A stretch of DNA of 64,000 bases from Propionicimonas sp. (GCF_029975155.1 NZ_JARKPQ010000140.1:16195-80194); one strand, 5' to 3'. Positions 10,113 to 20,077 are shown, counted from the stretch's first letter. The notes: a model not told the origin generated them from the letters alone. Made by a program: numbers and translations.

Positions 10113-10193
10113 GGACCGTCCTCCGTCATCCCGGCGAACGCCGGGGTCCCCGCAACCCGACCGGCGACGTAGCGCACGGGATCCCGGATCAAG

Positions 10194-10355
10194 TCCGGGA
10201 TGACGAGGGAAGAGTCCGGGATGACGAGGGAAGAGTCCGGGATGACGAGAGAAGAGTCCGGGATGACGAGAGAAGAGTCCGGGATGACGAGAGAAGAGTC
10301 CGGGATGACGAGAGAAGAGTCCGGGATGACGAGAGAAGAATCCGGGATGACGAGA
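10194..10355. repeat. About eight tandem copies of a 21-bp unit (GGGATGACGAGAGAAGAGTCC)
   Basis: Read directly; translated as (MTREESG)n in the track. Confidence 0.95.
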
Positions 10356-10529
10356 GATGACGCACGGGCTGGACCGAGTCAGAACCGTCCCCTTACCGTT
10401 CAGCTCCCGCGCGCCCACGCACCGTCATCCCGGCGAACGCCGGGATCCCCGCAGCCCGGCCGGCAACACACGTGCAGGGGATCCCGGGTCAAGCCCGGGA
10501 TGACGTCAAGCCCGGGACGACAGGGCACG

Positions 10530-11660
10530 TCAGACGATGCGGCGCAACAGGGCGGCCAGGTCGGCCTCGGTGACTGCGACGGGGTTGCCGGACGTGCAGA
10601 AGTCCTTCAGCGCGGTCGCCGCGAGGGACGGGACGGCGGCGAGGAAGGCGTCCCGATCGACGTCGGCGGCGGTGATGGTCGCGGGCATGTCGAGCGTCCA
10701 GCGCAGCTGCTCCACCCAGTCGATCAGCGCCAGCACCAGGTTGCGGTCGCTGGACGCCCGCAGCCCGACCGCCCGCGCGAGGGTGACGTAGCGGCGTCCC
10801 ACCCCCGACAGTCCGCCGTAGCCGAAGCCCAGATCGCCGGCGTTGAAGGCGATCACGTGCGGCAGCAGGATCCCGTTGAGGCGGCCGTGCGCGACCTTGA
10901 ACGAGCCGCCGATCGCGTGGGAGAGACCGTGGACGATGCCCAGCCCGGAGTTCTGGAACGCGATCCCGGCCATGGTGGCGCCGGTGTGCTGGTGCTCCCT
11001 GGCCTTCAGGTCGTCGCTGCTGCGGTAGCTGCGCACCAGGTAGGTGTCGGCGATCCGGAGCGCCTTCTCGGCGAGGGCGTCGGAGAAGTCGTTGTGGCCC
11101 ACCGCGACGTAGGCCTCGATCGCGTGGCTCACCGCGTCCATCCCGGAGTCGGCGACGAGCCGCGGCGGCGCCGTGCGGACCGCGTCCGGGTCGAGGATCG
11201 CCATCTCCGGCAGCATGTCCGCTGACGTCAGCGGCAGCTTGGCGTGGCTGACCGGGTCGGTGACCACCGCGAAGGAGGTGACCTCCGAGCCGGTGCCGCT
11301 GGTGGTCGGGATCACGATCAGCCCGTCGCTGAGCGGATGGCCCTGTTCGAGAGCGAGTTTGCGGACCGCCTTCGCGGTGTCGATCGGTGACCCGCCGCCG
11401 AGCGCGACGATCGCGTCCGGCTCGAAGGCGAGGAAGGCGCGCAGTCCCTCCGTGACGGCGTTGATGTCGGGGTTCGGCTGCACCTGGTCGAAGACCTCGA
11501 CGATCGCCTTCCGCAACTCGGCCAGCACCTGGTTCATCAACTCGGTGGTCGCCATGAAGGCGTCGGTGACCACCAGGACCCGCTTGCCCTGGAGCGTGTC
11601 CAGGGCCTTCAGTGAGTCAGGCCCGTAGCAGAGGGTGGTGGTGAGCTGGAAGCGAAACAC
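10530..11660 (-). CDS. pduQ: Iron-containing alcohol dehydrogenase, PduQ-like 1-propanol dehydrogenase
   Basis: Fe-ADH family: VALGGGSPIDTAKAVRKLAL...[19 protein letters not shown]...HGLSHAIGGSFKVAHGRLNGILLPHVI. Confidence 0.88.
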   Translation of the reverse strand: MFRFQLTTTLCYGPDSLKALDTLQGKRVLVVTDAFMATTELMNQVLAELRKAIVEVFDQVQPNPDINAVTEGLRAFLAFEPDAIVALGGGSPIDTAKAVRKLALEQGHPLSDGLIVIPTTSGTGSEVTSFAVVTDPVSHAKLPLTSADMLPEMAILDPDAVRTAPPRLVADSGMDAVSHAIEAYVAVGHNDFSDALAEKALRIADTYLVRSYRSSDDLKAREHQHTGATMAGIAFQNSGLGIVHGLSHAIGGSFKVAHGRLNGILLPHVIAFNAGDLGFGYGGLSGVGRRYVTLARAVGLRASSDRNLVLALIDWVEQLRWTLDMPATITAADVDRDAFLAAVPSLAATALKDFCTSGNPVAVTEADLAALLRRIV

Positions 11661-12915
11661 CGGCTGGTCTCCCGTCGCGCGCAGAGAACTGACGCCGGAA
11701 CTCGCTCGGGGACAGCCCGGTGTGCGAGCGGAAGACCCTGGAGAAGTAGTTGACCTGGTGGAAATCGAGCTCCGCCGCGATCTTCTGCACCGGCATCTGC
11801 GTGGAAGCTAGCATCAGCTGGGCGCGGGAGATCCGCCAGGCCGTCACATACGACACGAATGTGTAGCCGGTGACCGATTTGAACAACTTCGACAGGTGGC
11901 CGGGCGACCAGTGCGTGGACGCCGCCGCCTCGGTGAGCGACAGCGCGCGGTTGGGGTGCCGGGCGATGTCGTTGAGCAGGTCCCTCAGGTCGCGGGCGCG
12001 GTGCGGGCGCGAGCGGACGATCTCGTCCAGCACCATGCCCAGCAGGCGCTCGAAGTACAGCTGCGCGGAGTAACGGTTGGTGGACGCCGTCCTGCGGTCG
12101 CGCTGGCGCTGGACGACCTGGGTCAGGTGCGGCAGCAGCCGGGGCGCGCTGTCCCGGGTCGCCGCCAGCACCCCGTCCTCGATCCGGACGAGGTGGTCGC
12201 GGACGTCGCCGGCGCCGGCGTACGCCTCGTCCAGCAGCCGGCTGATCTCGCCGAACGCGCCGGCGAGGTCTTCTGCGTCGATGGCGGCGCGCAGCGAGCT
12301 CCAGTCCTCGGCAGGGGTGCCCGTCGCGCCCGTCCCCTCGGCGGCGGGCGGCCGCGGCACCAGGGTGAGCAGCGGGAACCGGGATCGCGGCGCCTCCGCG
12401 ACGCCGCGGCGGCTCCGCACGCCGTCGATGCCCTGGCTGAGCCCCAGCAGCGTCTTGGCCGCGGCGGCGATCCGGCGCAGGTTGGACCGCGGCACCTGCT
12501 CGTACAGTTCCTCCAGCTGGACGTCGCCGCGCCAGCCGGAGTTGTTGGTGAGGTACTCCGGCTGTTCCGCCTCCGGCACCCGCACCTGGCCGCAGAGGAT
12601 GGCGCCCACGTAGGTGTCCCCGTCCGTGATCGGGACGGAGAAGTCCACCAGCCCGGAGTGACAGCGGTAGGCCTGCGGTGAGCCCTCGATCAGTGACTGC
12701 AGGCCGCCGTGGGCGTCGCAGCCGTGACAGAGCTTGTCGCGACGCGGATCGGAGCGCATCATCCGGCAGAAGTCGGTGAACGCGCAGGCCGGTGTCACCG
12801 GGATGCCGCGGGTGTCCACAGCCACCGTCGCGAGCCCCGTCGCCTCTGAGAAGTCTTCGAGTACCTTCTGGAGCTGGTCGAGGTCCAGCACCGCTCCAAT
12901 CCCCAGCTCAGCCAT
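11617..12915 (-). CDS. pocR: PocR sensory-domain AraC-family transcriptional regulator
   Basis: N-terminal LQKVLEDFSEATGLATVAVDTRGIPVTP..FCRMMRSDPRRDKLCHGCDAHGG (PocR domain); C-terminal AraC HTH (VQKIAAELDFHQVNYFSRVFRSHTGLSPSEFRRQF). Confidence 0.9.
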   Translation of the reverse strand: MAELGIGAVLDLDQLQKVLEDFSEATGLATVAVDTRGIPVTPACAFTDFCRMMRSDPRRDKLCHGCDAHGGLQSLIEGSPQAYRCHSGLVDFSVPITDGDTYVGAILCGQVRVPEAEQPEYLTNNSGWRGDVQLEELYEQVPRSNLRRIAAAAKTLLGLSQGIDGVRSRRGVAEAPRSRFPLLTLVPRPPAAEGTGATGTPAEDWSSLRAAIDAEDLAGAFGEISRLLDEAYAGAGDVRDHLVRIEDGVLAATRDSAPRLLPHLTQVVQRQRDRRTASTNRYSAQLYFERLLGMVLDEIVRSRPHRARDLRDLLNDIARHPNRALSLTEAAASTHWSPGHLSKLFKSVTGYTFVSYVTAWRISRAQLMLASTQMPVQKIAAELDFHQVNYFSRVFRSHTGLSPSEFRRQFSARDGRPAGVSLPAHHHPLLRA

Positions 12916-13173
12916 TGACGCCTCCGGTTGGATCGATGCCGAGACTAGCTCAACCGGCCACCCCGGGAAAGGGTGCGGTCGCCGCCCCCGGACGGGCGCC
13001 AGGCCGGTGCCGGCGGGGCGGCGGGGCCCGCAGAATGCCGGCCCCGCGACCCGAGGAGTCGCGGCGGATCTTCAGGAAAAGCTCAGCAAATGGGCTGCCG
13101 GTCACCCATTCGGGGGATTACCATATTCGACAGGTGCTTTGCCCATTGGCAGTCCTTTAGGGATAGGGGACCG

Positions 13174-13200
13174 CGGCCCCGCCTTCTTCGAGGCGGGGCC
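13174..13200 (-). terminator. GC-rich hairpin at the 3' end of the LacI gene
   Basis: GGCCCCGCCT-TCTTCG-AGGCGGGGCC, 10-bp perfect stem, 6-nt loop; no strong U tract. Confidence 0.55.
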
Positions 13201-14231
13201 TAGCCGTTTCCTGGGCCGGTGACCCCGCAGCCGCAGGACTCCCGCACCACCAGCGTGGTCGGGTACGACCGGGACTTCGGCACCGTGCCCAGCACCTCGG
13301 CGACCGCGGCCCGCGCCATCCGCGCGAGCGGCACCCCCGCCGTCGTCAGCGGGGAGACGGCGAACTCCGCCCCCGGCGAGCCGTCGAAGGAGGTGACCGC
13401 GACCGCGCCCGGCACCGGCCGTCCGGCCCGCTGCAGGCCCGCGACCAGCCCGATCGCGATCTGGTCGGACGCGGCGAACGCCGCGGTCACGCCGGGATGG
13501 GCGGACACCAGGAGTGCGGCGGCGGCCAGTCCGCCGGCCGACGACCAGTGCACGCGGATCCGGTGGCCGGTGCCGAGGCCGGCCTCGACCAGTTCGTCCC
13601 GCCAGCCGCGCTCGCGGTCGTCCATGGGCTCGTCCGTCGCCTCGGGGTGGTCGGTGCCGATGACCAGCGCCACCTCGCGGTGCCCGTGGACCTCGACGAG
13701 GTGCCGGACCGCCGCCCGCGCACCGCCGTAGTAGTCCGGCCAGATCGCCAACCGCTCGGTCGGCGTGGCCAGACTCATCCGGACCAGCGGGACGCGGCTG
13801 CGCAGCGCCACCGCCACGGCTTCCGGTTCGGGGGCGGTCGCGGTGATCACACCGGCCACGAGGTGTCCGCTGAGGGTCTCGACCAGCGGAGCGATGCCGC
13901 CGGTCGTGCTCTGGGCCAGCACGAGGTTCATCGACTTGGCGCGGGCAGCGACCTCGACAGCCTGCGCCAGCGCAGCGAAGTACGGGTTGCTGACGTCGGG
14001 GACGATCAGGCCGAGCAGGTCGGAGCGTCCGGTGATCAGGGACCGGGCCGCGGCGTTGGGCCGGTAACCCAGCTTCTCGATCGCGTCCAGGACCTTGGTG
14101 CGGGTGGCCTCCGCGACCGGCCGCGGCCCGTTGTTCACGACGTAGCTGACCACCGCGGAACTCACCCCGGCCAGCCGGGCCACGTCGTTCCGCGTGACGT
14201 CCCGTGGCGGCCTGGCATCGCTGCTGGACAT
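13200..14231 (-). CDS. LacI-family transcriptional regulator
   Basis: VTRNDVARLAGVSSAVVSYVVNNGPRPVAEATRTKVLDAIEKLGYRPNAAARSLITGRSDLLGLIVPDVSNPYFAALAQAVE. Confidence 0.95.
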   Translation of the reverse strand: MSSSDARPPRDVTRNDVARLAGVSSAVVSYVVNNGPRPVAEATRTKVLDAIEKLGYRPNAAARSLITGRSDLLGLIVPDVSNPYFAALAQAVEVAARAKSMNLVLAQSTTGGIAPLVETLSGHLVAGVITATAPEPEAVAVALRSRVPLVRMSLATPTERLAIWPDYYGGARAAVRHLVEVHGHREVALVIGTDHPEATDEPMDDRERGWRDELVEAGLGTGHRIRVHWSSAGGLAAAALLVSAHPGVTAAFAASDQIAIGLVAGLQRAGRPVPGAVAVTSFDGSPGAEFAVSPLTTAGVPLARMARAAVAEVLGTVPKSRSYPTTLVVRESCGCGVTGPGNG

Positions 14232-14339
14232 CCACCCCCCTGTCGCTCTGTGCCCGCCAAGCCTAGAGGCCCGCCGTCGGCGACTCGTCAGCCCTTCGTG
14301 ACGGTCGCAGCGCGACCTCCTCAGGGAGCGATGACGACT

Positions 14340-14500
14340 GTCGTCCCGGCGAACGCGTCATCCCGGCGAACGCCGGGATCCCCGCACATGCCCGGCAGCC
14401 CGACCATTGTCATCCCGGCGAACGCCGGGATCCCGGGTCAAGCCCGGGATGACAAAGACAGCCGGGATGACAAAGACAGCCCGGGATGACAAAGACAGAG
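14340..14500. repeat. Dispersed palindromic repeat block (TCATCCCGGCGAACGCCGGGATCC / GGGTCAAGCCCGGGATGAC)
   Basis: Several imperfect copies read directly; same family at 10.1, 10.4, 31.7-32.1, 34.5-34.8, 44.4, 51.5, 54.0, 55.2 and 63.7 kb. Confidence 0.92.
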
Positions 14501-14508
14501 GGGACAGC

Positions 14509-16794
14509 TCAGACGGCCTCGGCGAGGTAGAGCACGACGTGGTCGGGCTGCATCGGGGCCTCGATCAGGCCGGTGGTGGCCAGCAGCGAGCCGGGCAGGA
14601 CCACGCCGGACGGTGCGCCGGCGAGTCGCAGCGTGGGGACGGGACCGGCGCCGGCGGACTCGGGGCTGAGGTCCAGTTCGACCCCCCACCAGGGCGGGGG
14701 AAGGACGCCCGACGGCGGCGGGCCGACCAGGACCGGTGACACCCGGTAGCGCCGGGCGGGATCGAGGCCCGGCAGCGGCAGCCGGCCCAGGAGCGCGGGG
14801 GTGTGCCACGCCACGGTCGCGAACGAGTAGAGCGCCCGGGAGCGGTCCGGCGCGACCACGCCACCGGCGACGATCGAGTCGTCCGGGACGTCGATGCGGA
14901 CCAGATCGCCGCCCAGCAGCAGGTCGCGATGAGCCTTGTAGAACGCGATCCAGCCGGCGAGCTCCGCACGCTCCGCCGGGGTCGCCGTCCGGATGTCCCA
15001 CTCGATGCCGAAGTGGCCGAAGAGCGCGGTCCCCGCCCGGAAGCCCAGCTCGTGGGTGCGTCCGGTGGTGTGCGACGTGCCGGACGCGATGTGCGAACCC
15101 ATCAGCTCCGGCGGGAGGAGCTGGGTGGTCCACCGCAGCATCTGCTGCCGCTCCTGCGGGTCGATGCAGTCCGACACCCAGACCCGGTCGGTGTGCTGCA
15201 GGACGCCCAGGTCGACCCGGCCGCCGCCCGCCGAGCACGACTCGATCTCCAGGCCCGGATGCGCGGCCTTGAGTTCGTCCATCAGCCGGTAGGTGGCCTC
15301 GGTCTGCGCGTGCACCCCGGGACGGCCGTCGGGCCGGCTGCCCGCGTCGATCAGGTCGCGGTTGTGGTCCCACTTGATGTAGTCGATCCGGTACTCGTCG
15401 AGCAGCGCGAGCATCGCGTCCCGCAGGTAGGCGTAGCACTCCGGGATCCCCAGGTTGAGCACCTGCTGGTGGCGGAACGCCGGCGGCAGCCGGTCCCCGG
15501 CGGCCAGCACCCACTCCGGGTGCGCCCTGGCGACGTCGGAGTCGAGGTTCACCATCTCCGGCTCGAACCACAGGCCGAACTGCATGCCCAGCTCGCGGAC
15601 CCGGTTCACCAGCGGGTGCAGCCCGTCCGGCCAGACCTCCGCGGACACCTGCCAGTCGCCCAGCCCCGCCCAGTCGTTGCGCCGGGCGCCGAACCAGCCG
15701 TCGTCCAGCACGTACCGCTCGACGCCGATCGCCGCCGCCTGCTCGGCCAGCTCCAGCAGCGGCGGCAACGAATGGTCGAAGTAGACCGCCTCCCACACGT
15801 TGATCGTCACGGGACGCTGCGTGGACGGATGCGTCGGACGCGCGCGCAGGTGCCGGTGGAAGCGGCGGGCCACCTCGTCCAGGCCGACGCCGTACGAGCC
15901 GTAGAGCCACGGACCGGTGTAGGCCTCGCCGGGACCGAGCACCATCTCCCCCGGCAACAGCAGTTCCCCGCCGCCGAGCAACTGCTCGCCGGTGATCATG
16001 CGTTCGGCGTAGTGGGTGTGGTTGCCGCTCCACCCGATGTGGACGCCCCAGACCTCGCCGGACCCGAAGCCGAAGCCGGCCGTGCCCGCGTGCAGCACGG
16101 TGGCCGCGTCCGCGCCGGTGCGGCCCCTGCGGCCCTCGCGCAGGTGGGTCCCGATGGTGAACGGACGGCGTTGCGGCACGCGCTCCTTGCCCCAGCGGCC
16201 GGTCAGGTCGAGCAGTTCCGATGCCACGACGGGCACCGGGTACGCCAGCACGAGATCGTTCAGCTGGTAGTCGGTGGAGCCGGTGTTCGTCAGCCGCGCC
16301 CGGCTGCGCAGCACCCCGCCGGCGGCCAGCTCGACCGTCAGCACCAGCTCGAGCCCGGCGACCTCGTCCACGGCGGTCACCTCGACGCTGCCGGTGCCGA
16401 GGGTGACGAGGGTGGGGCGGCCGGACGGGGTCTCGACCCTTCGACGGGGCTCAGGGGAACCCGGCTCGACCAGCGGTTGGGGTGCAACCCTGAGCGTCCT
16501 CGTCGTGAACGCCGGCGACCAGTCGCGGCCGCCGCGCGAGCCGCTCAGCCCGGGCCGGCCCATCCAGCCGGTGCGGTGCTCGGGCAGCATTCCCACCCGC
16601 ACCGGCTCGTCCACCAGGTTCGGGGCCATCGGGTACGCCCCGGCCGTGACCAGGGCCGTCACGTCCGCGAGGGTCAGCTCGCCGGGATCGGCACCCCAGT
16701 GCGCGATCGCCGGCAGCCGGCCGCCGGCCAGGTCGAGGACGACCCCCACGCCGTCGGCGCGCAGTACGACGTAGGCATTCACGGTCTCGGTCAT
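14509..16794 (-). CDS. Alpha-galactosidase, GH36 family
   Basis: VLDDGWFGARRNDWAGLGDW...FGLWFEPEMVNLDSDVARAHPEW...YIKWDHNRDL...ESCSAGGGRVDLGVL. Confidence 0.94.
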   Translation of the reverse strand: MTETVNAYVVLRADGVGVVLDLAGGRLPAIAHWGADPGELTLADVTALVTAGAYPMAPNLVDEPVRVGMLPEHRTGWMGRPGLSGSRGGRDWSPAFTTRTLRVAPQPLVEPGSPEPRRRVETPSGRPTLVTLGTGSVEVTAVDEVAGLELVLTVELAAGGVLRSRARLTNTGSTDYQLNDLVLAYPVPVVASELLDLTGRWGKERVPQRRPFTIGTHLREGRRGRTGADAATVLHAGTAGFGFGSGEVWGVHIGWSGNHTHYAERMITGEQLLGGGELLLPGEMVLGPGEAYTGPWLYGSYGVGLDEVARRFHRHLRARPTHPSTQRPVTINVWEAVYFDHSLPPLLELAEQAAAIGVERYVLDDGWFGARRNDWAGLGDWQVSAEVWPDGLHPLVNRVRELGMQFGLWFEPEMVNLDSDVARAHPEWVLAAGDRLPPAFRHQQVLNLGIPECYAYLRDAMLALLDEYRIDYIKWDHNRDLIDAGSRPDGRPGVHAQTEATYRLMDELKAAHPGLEIESCSAGGGRVDLGVLQHTDRVWVSDCIDPQERQQMLRWTTQLLPPELMGSHIASGTSHTTGRTHELGFRAGTALFGHFGIEWDIRTATPAERAELAGWIAFYKAHRDLLLGGDLVRIDVPDDSIVAGGVVAPDRSRALYSFATVAWHTPALLGRLPLPGLDPARRYRVSPVLVGPPPSGVLPPPWWGVELDLSPESAGAGPVPTLRLAGAPSGVVLPGSLLATTGLIEAPMQPDHVVLYLAEAV

Positions 16795-17909
16795 TCCTGG
16801 TTCCTCCTGGTCCGGCTGTGCTGGCGGGTGATCACGTCCACCCTGGTCGGTTCGATCTGGTCAGGGGTGCAGCCGCAGGAGCCGCGGCGCACGAGCTCGG
16901 TGGGGAACTGCCGATGAACGCCCCGGGCGAGCTCGGGTTCGTCGAGCAGCTCGATCACCGCCGCGGCGAGCTCGGGCAGCGGCTGGCGGGCGACGGTGAG
17001 CGGCGGCCAGCAGAACTCCGACTCCTTGGTGCCGTCGAAGGCCACCACCGCCACGTCCTCGGGGATCCGCACACCCCGCTCGTGCAGCGCGCGGACGAGC
17101 CCGACGCCCTGCAGGTCGTTGCTGGCGAAGACGGCGTCCAGCCGCGGGTCCTCGGCGAGCAGCGCCGCGGCCCCGGCGTAGCCGCCCTCCCGGCTCCACG
17201 GCACCCGGACGATCGCGCCGTCCGGCAGCCCGGCGGTGCGGAGCGCCCGCCGCCAGCCCTGCTCGCGCGGGTCGGGATCGCCGAAACCGCCCTCGCCGAC
17301 GATCATCGCGATCCGTCGGCGACCGTGCTCCAGCAGGTGGTTCACCAGCGTCTCGGCCCCGCCGGCCACGTCCGAACCCACCGTGCGGCGCCCCGGCACC
17401 GGGCCGGGACAGTCGATCAGGACCGTCGGGACGCCCAGGGACTGGAACATCGCGCTGGCGTCGAACCCGGTGAACAGGAGCCCGTCCACCTGCCGCGAGA
17501 CGAGGTCGTCGACGATGGCCTTCTCGGCCCTCGCGTCCTCGTGGGTGTCGCCGATCAGGATCCGCTTGCCCCGCTCGGCCGCGGCCTTGACCAGCTCGGC
17601 GGTGTACTCGGCGAAGTAGGGGTTGAGCGCGTCGGCGACCACCAGGCCGAGTGTCTCGGTCGTGCCGCGGCGCAGCGCCCGCGCGCTGGCGTTGGGCCGG
17701 TAGCCCAGCAGCTCCATCGCCTCCCGCACCCTCGCGGCCGTCGCCGGCGCCACCGGACGGGGGCCGCTGTTCACCACATAGCTGACCACCGCGGTGCTCA
17801 CTCCGGCGAGCCTGGCCACGTCCGCACGGGTCGTCGGCGCGCGCCAGCCGGGCTCCCGCGCCCCGGTCCTGGCGCGCGGCAGCTGCTCGGCCTCGTGCTG
17901 GGTCGACAC
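16791..17909 (-). CDS. LacI-family transcriptional regulator
   Basis: TTRADVARLAGVSTAVVSYVVNSGPRPVAPATAARVREAMELLGYRPNASARALRRGTTETLGLVVADALNPYFAEY; GTG start at 17909 chosen. Confidence 0.93.
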   Translation of the reverse strand: MSTQHEAEQLPRARTGAREPGWRAPTTRADVARLAGVSTAVVSYVVNSGPRPVAPATAARVREAMELLGYRPNASARALRRGTTETLGLVVADALNPYFAEYTAELVKAAAERGKRILIGDTHEDARAEKAIVDDLVSRQVDGLLFTGFDASAMFQSLGVPTVLIDCPGPVPGRRTVGSDVAGGAETLVNHLLEHGRRRIAMIVGEGGFGDPDPREQGWRRALRTAGLPDGAIVRVPWSREGGYAGAAALLAEDPRLDAVFASNDLQGVGLVRALHERGVRIPEDVAVVAFDGTKESEFCWPPLTVARQPLPELAAAVIELLDEPELARGVHRQFPTELVRRGSCGCTPDQIEPTRVDVITRQHSRTRRNQE

Positions 17910-18029
17910 CGGCACTCCTTCGTCCTCGACCGGCGTGAATCTACACCAATAGATAGAAGAGTTGCATGGGAGCACTCGGTTCGGCAAGCGTGACTTTTTC
18001 GTTATCTTCACCTCTTGCGCTCTCCGACT

Positions 18030-18041
18030 CTACACGTGTAG
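18030..18041. promoter_or_regulatory. Candidate LacI-family operator (CTACACGTGTAG palindrome)
   Basis: Perfect 12-bp palindrome upstream of the sugar ABC operon; half-site TCTACAC near 17940. Confidence 0.4.
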
Positions 18042-18108
18042 CTTTTCATCGTCAGCCGCCGGCTCCTCCTCGTCTCGAGGTGGCGGAAGTCCCAAAGAGG
18101 GGAACGTG

Positions 18109-19050
18109 GTGAGTACGGACACAGCACAAGCAGCAGCGAAGGCACGCCGCAGGGCCAACCGGTCGGACGGCCGGACGTCCGCCGGCCGAAGCGAACTCAA
18201 GACCGCTCTGGTGTTCATCGCGCCGGCGCTGGTCGGCTTCCTGATCTTCTACCTCTATCCGACCATTCGCGGCTTCTACTTCAGCCTCACCCAGTACAAC
18301 CTGCTGGGCACCCCGAAGTGGATCGGCTTCGACAACTTCGCCCGGATCGGCAAGGACCCGCTGTTCTGGAACGCGCTGGGGGTGACGGTCGAGTACGTCC
18401 TGCTGAACATCGGCTTCCAGACCGTGATCGCCGTCCTGCTGGCGGTGCTGATGCAGCGGCTCACCCAGTCCACCCTGCTGCGGGGAGCGCTGCTGTTGCC
18501 CTGGCTGATCTCGAACGTGATCGCGGCCATGCTCTGGTTCTGGCTGCTCGACTACCAGATCGGCCTGGTCAACCAGGTCATCGAGTGGATGGGGCTGGGG
18601 AAGATCGCGTTCTTCGCCGACGAGTTCTGGGCCATTCCCACCATGGCGTTCGTGAACGTCTGGCGCCACATGGGCTACACCGCGCTGCTGGTGTTCGCCG
18701 GCATGCAGACGATCCCCCGGTACGTCTACGAGGCGGCCGCGATCGACGGCAGCTCGGAGTGGACGTCCTTCTGGCGGATGACCCTGCCGCTGCTGCGTCC
18801 GGTGCTCGCGATGATCCTGGTGATCACCGTGACCGGCTCGTTCCAGGTCTTCGACACCGTCGCGGTCACCACCCGTGGTGGTCCCGTCAACGTCACCCGG
18901 GTGATGCAGTACTACATCTACCAGAAGGCCTTCGGGGAGGGGCAGTTCGGCTACGGCAGCGCCCTCGCCGTGGTCCTGTTCGCCATCCTGGCCGTCCTGG
19001 CCGCCCTCCAACTCCGCCTGCTGCGTGCCGGCGAATCAGACCTCGCGTAA
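18109..19050 (+). CDS. Carbohydrate ABC transporter permease (MalF type)
   Basis: TALVFIAPALVGFLIFYLYPTIRGFYFSLTQYNLL...YVYEAAAIDGSSEWTSFWRMTLPLLRPVLAMILV (EAA loop). Confidence 0.93.
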   Translation: MSTDTAQAAAKARRRANRSDGRTSAGRSELKTALVFIAPALVGFLIFYLYPTIRGFYFSLTQYNLLGTPKWIGFDNFARIGKDPLFWNALGVTVEYVLLNIGFQTVIAVLLAVLMQRLTQSTLLRGALLLPWLISNVIAAMLWFWLLDYQIGLVNQVIEWMGLGKIAFFADEFWAIPTMAFVNVWRHMGYTALLVFAGMQTIPRYVYEAAAIDGSSEWTSFWRMTLPLLRPVLAMILVITVTGSFQVFDTVAVTTRGGPVNVTRVMQYYIYQKAFGEGQFGYGSALAVVLFAILAVLAALQLRLLRAGESDLA

Positions 19051-19060
19051 GGACCAGGCC

Positions 19061-19990
19061 ATGGCAACGATCGAAGCACGCGCCCTCGCCAACGCGGAGA
19101 GCCGGCGCCGCCGCCGCAACCTCGAACCGGGCCGGATCGCGGCCTGGGTCGTGATGATCCTCTTCCTCGCCCTGACGATCTTCCCGTTCCTGTGGATGCT
19201 CCGCACGGCGTTCTCGACCACACGCTCGCTGCCGTCCGAGCCCGGCTCACTGCTGCCGGTCGACTTCACCTGGGGCGCCTTCCAGCGCGTCCTCGGGCTG
19301 GGCACCCAGGAGCAGGCCATCGCCGAGGGCGGGTCCGGCGCATCGGTGAACTTCTGGCTGTACCTGCGCAACTCGGTGTTCTACGCCGGCGCGGTGACCC
19401 TGGGCCAGGTGTTCTTCTGCGCGATGGCCGCCTACGCCTTCGCCCGGCTGCGCTGGCCCGGGCGCAACGTGGTCTTCGGCATCTTCCTCGGCGCTCTGCT
19501 GGTCCCGCCGATCTTCACCAGCCTGCCCAACTTCATCCTGATCAAGAACCTGGGACTGCTGAACACGCTGCCGGGCATGATCCTGCCGACCTTCCTGATG
19601 ACCCCGTTCGCGATCTTCTTCCTGCGGCAGTTCTTCCTCGGCATCAACCGCGAGATCGAGGAGTCCGCGTCCATCGACGGAGCCGGGCCGTGGCGGACCT
19701 TCTTCCGGATCATCCTGCCGATGAGCACGGCACCGATCACCACGCTCGCGATCCTCACCTTCATCGGCACCTGGAACGACTACTTCTGGCCGCTGCTGGT
19801 CGGCAACACCGAGAACACCAGAGTGCTCACCGTCGCCCTCGGCGTGTTCCGGTCGCAGACGCCGGCAGGGTCGCCGGACTGGGCCGGCCTGATGGCCGCC
19901 ACCGTGGTCACCGCCCTGCCGGTGCTGCTGCTGTTCTTCGCGTTCGCGCGGAAGATCATCGACTCCATCGGCTACTCCGGCGTGAAGTAG
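19061..19990 (+). CDS. Carbohydrate ABC transporter permease (MalG type)
   Basis: MATIEARALANAESRRRRRNLEPGRIAAWVVMILFLALTIFPFLWMLRTAF...REIEESASIDGAGPWRTFFRIILP. Confidence 0.93.
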   Translation: MATIEARALANAESRRRRRNLEPGRIAAWVVMILFLALTIFPFLWMLRTAFSTTRSLPSEPGSLLPVDFTWGAFQRVLGLGTQEQAIAEGGSGASVNFWLYLRNSVFYAGAVTLGQVFFCAMAAYAFARLRWPGRNVVFGIFLGALLVPPIFTSLPNFILIKNLGLLNTLPGMILPTFLMTPFAIFFLRQFFLGINREIEESASIDGAGPWRTFFRIILPMSTAPITTLAILTFIGTWNDYFWPLLVGNTENTRVLTVALGVFRSQTPAGSPDWAGLMAATVVTALPVLLLFFAFARKIIDSIGYSGVK

Positions 19991-20077
19991 CCCCGCGCCC
20001 ACCCCCACTCCGAGCACCGGCCGTCGAGACGACCGGATCCACACCAAACCGCAAGATCGCCCTACGGAAGGAAACCC

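Noticed and set aside
10194-10355. CRISPR array
   Set aside because: Direct repeats have no spacers between them; contiguous 21-bp tandem repeat.
10200-11225. Plus-strand ORF beginning (MTREESG)8
   Set aside because: Starts in the 21-bp tandem repeat and runs antisense to the Fe-ADH gene; not considered a real protein.
12916-13160. Cobalamin riboswitch upstream of pocR
   Set aside because: No recognisable B12-box (GCCACTG) core; left as an unassigned leader.
13174-13200. Strong rho-independent terminator
   Set aside because: Stem is perfect but lacks a U tract; kept only as a moderate-confidence terminator feature.
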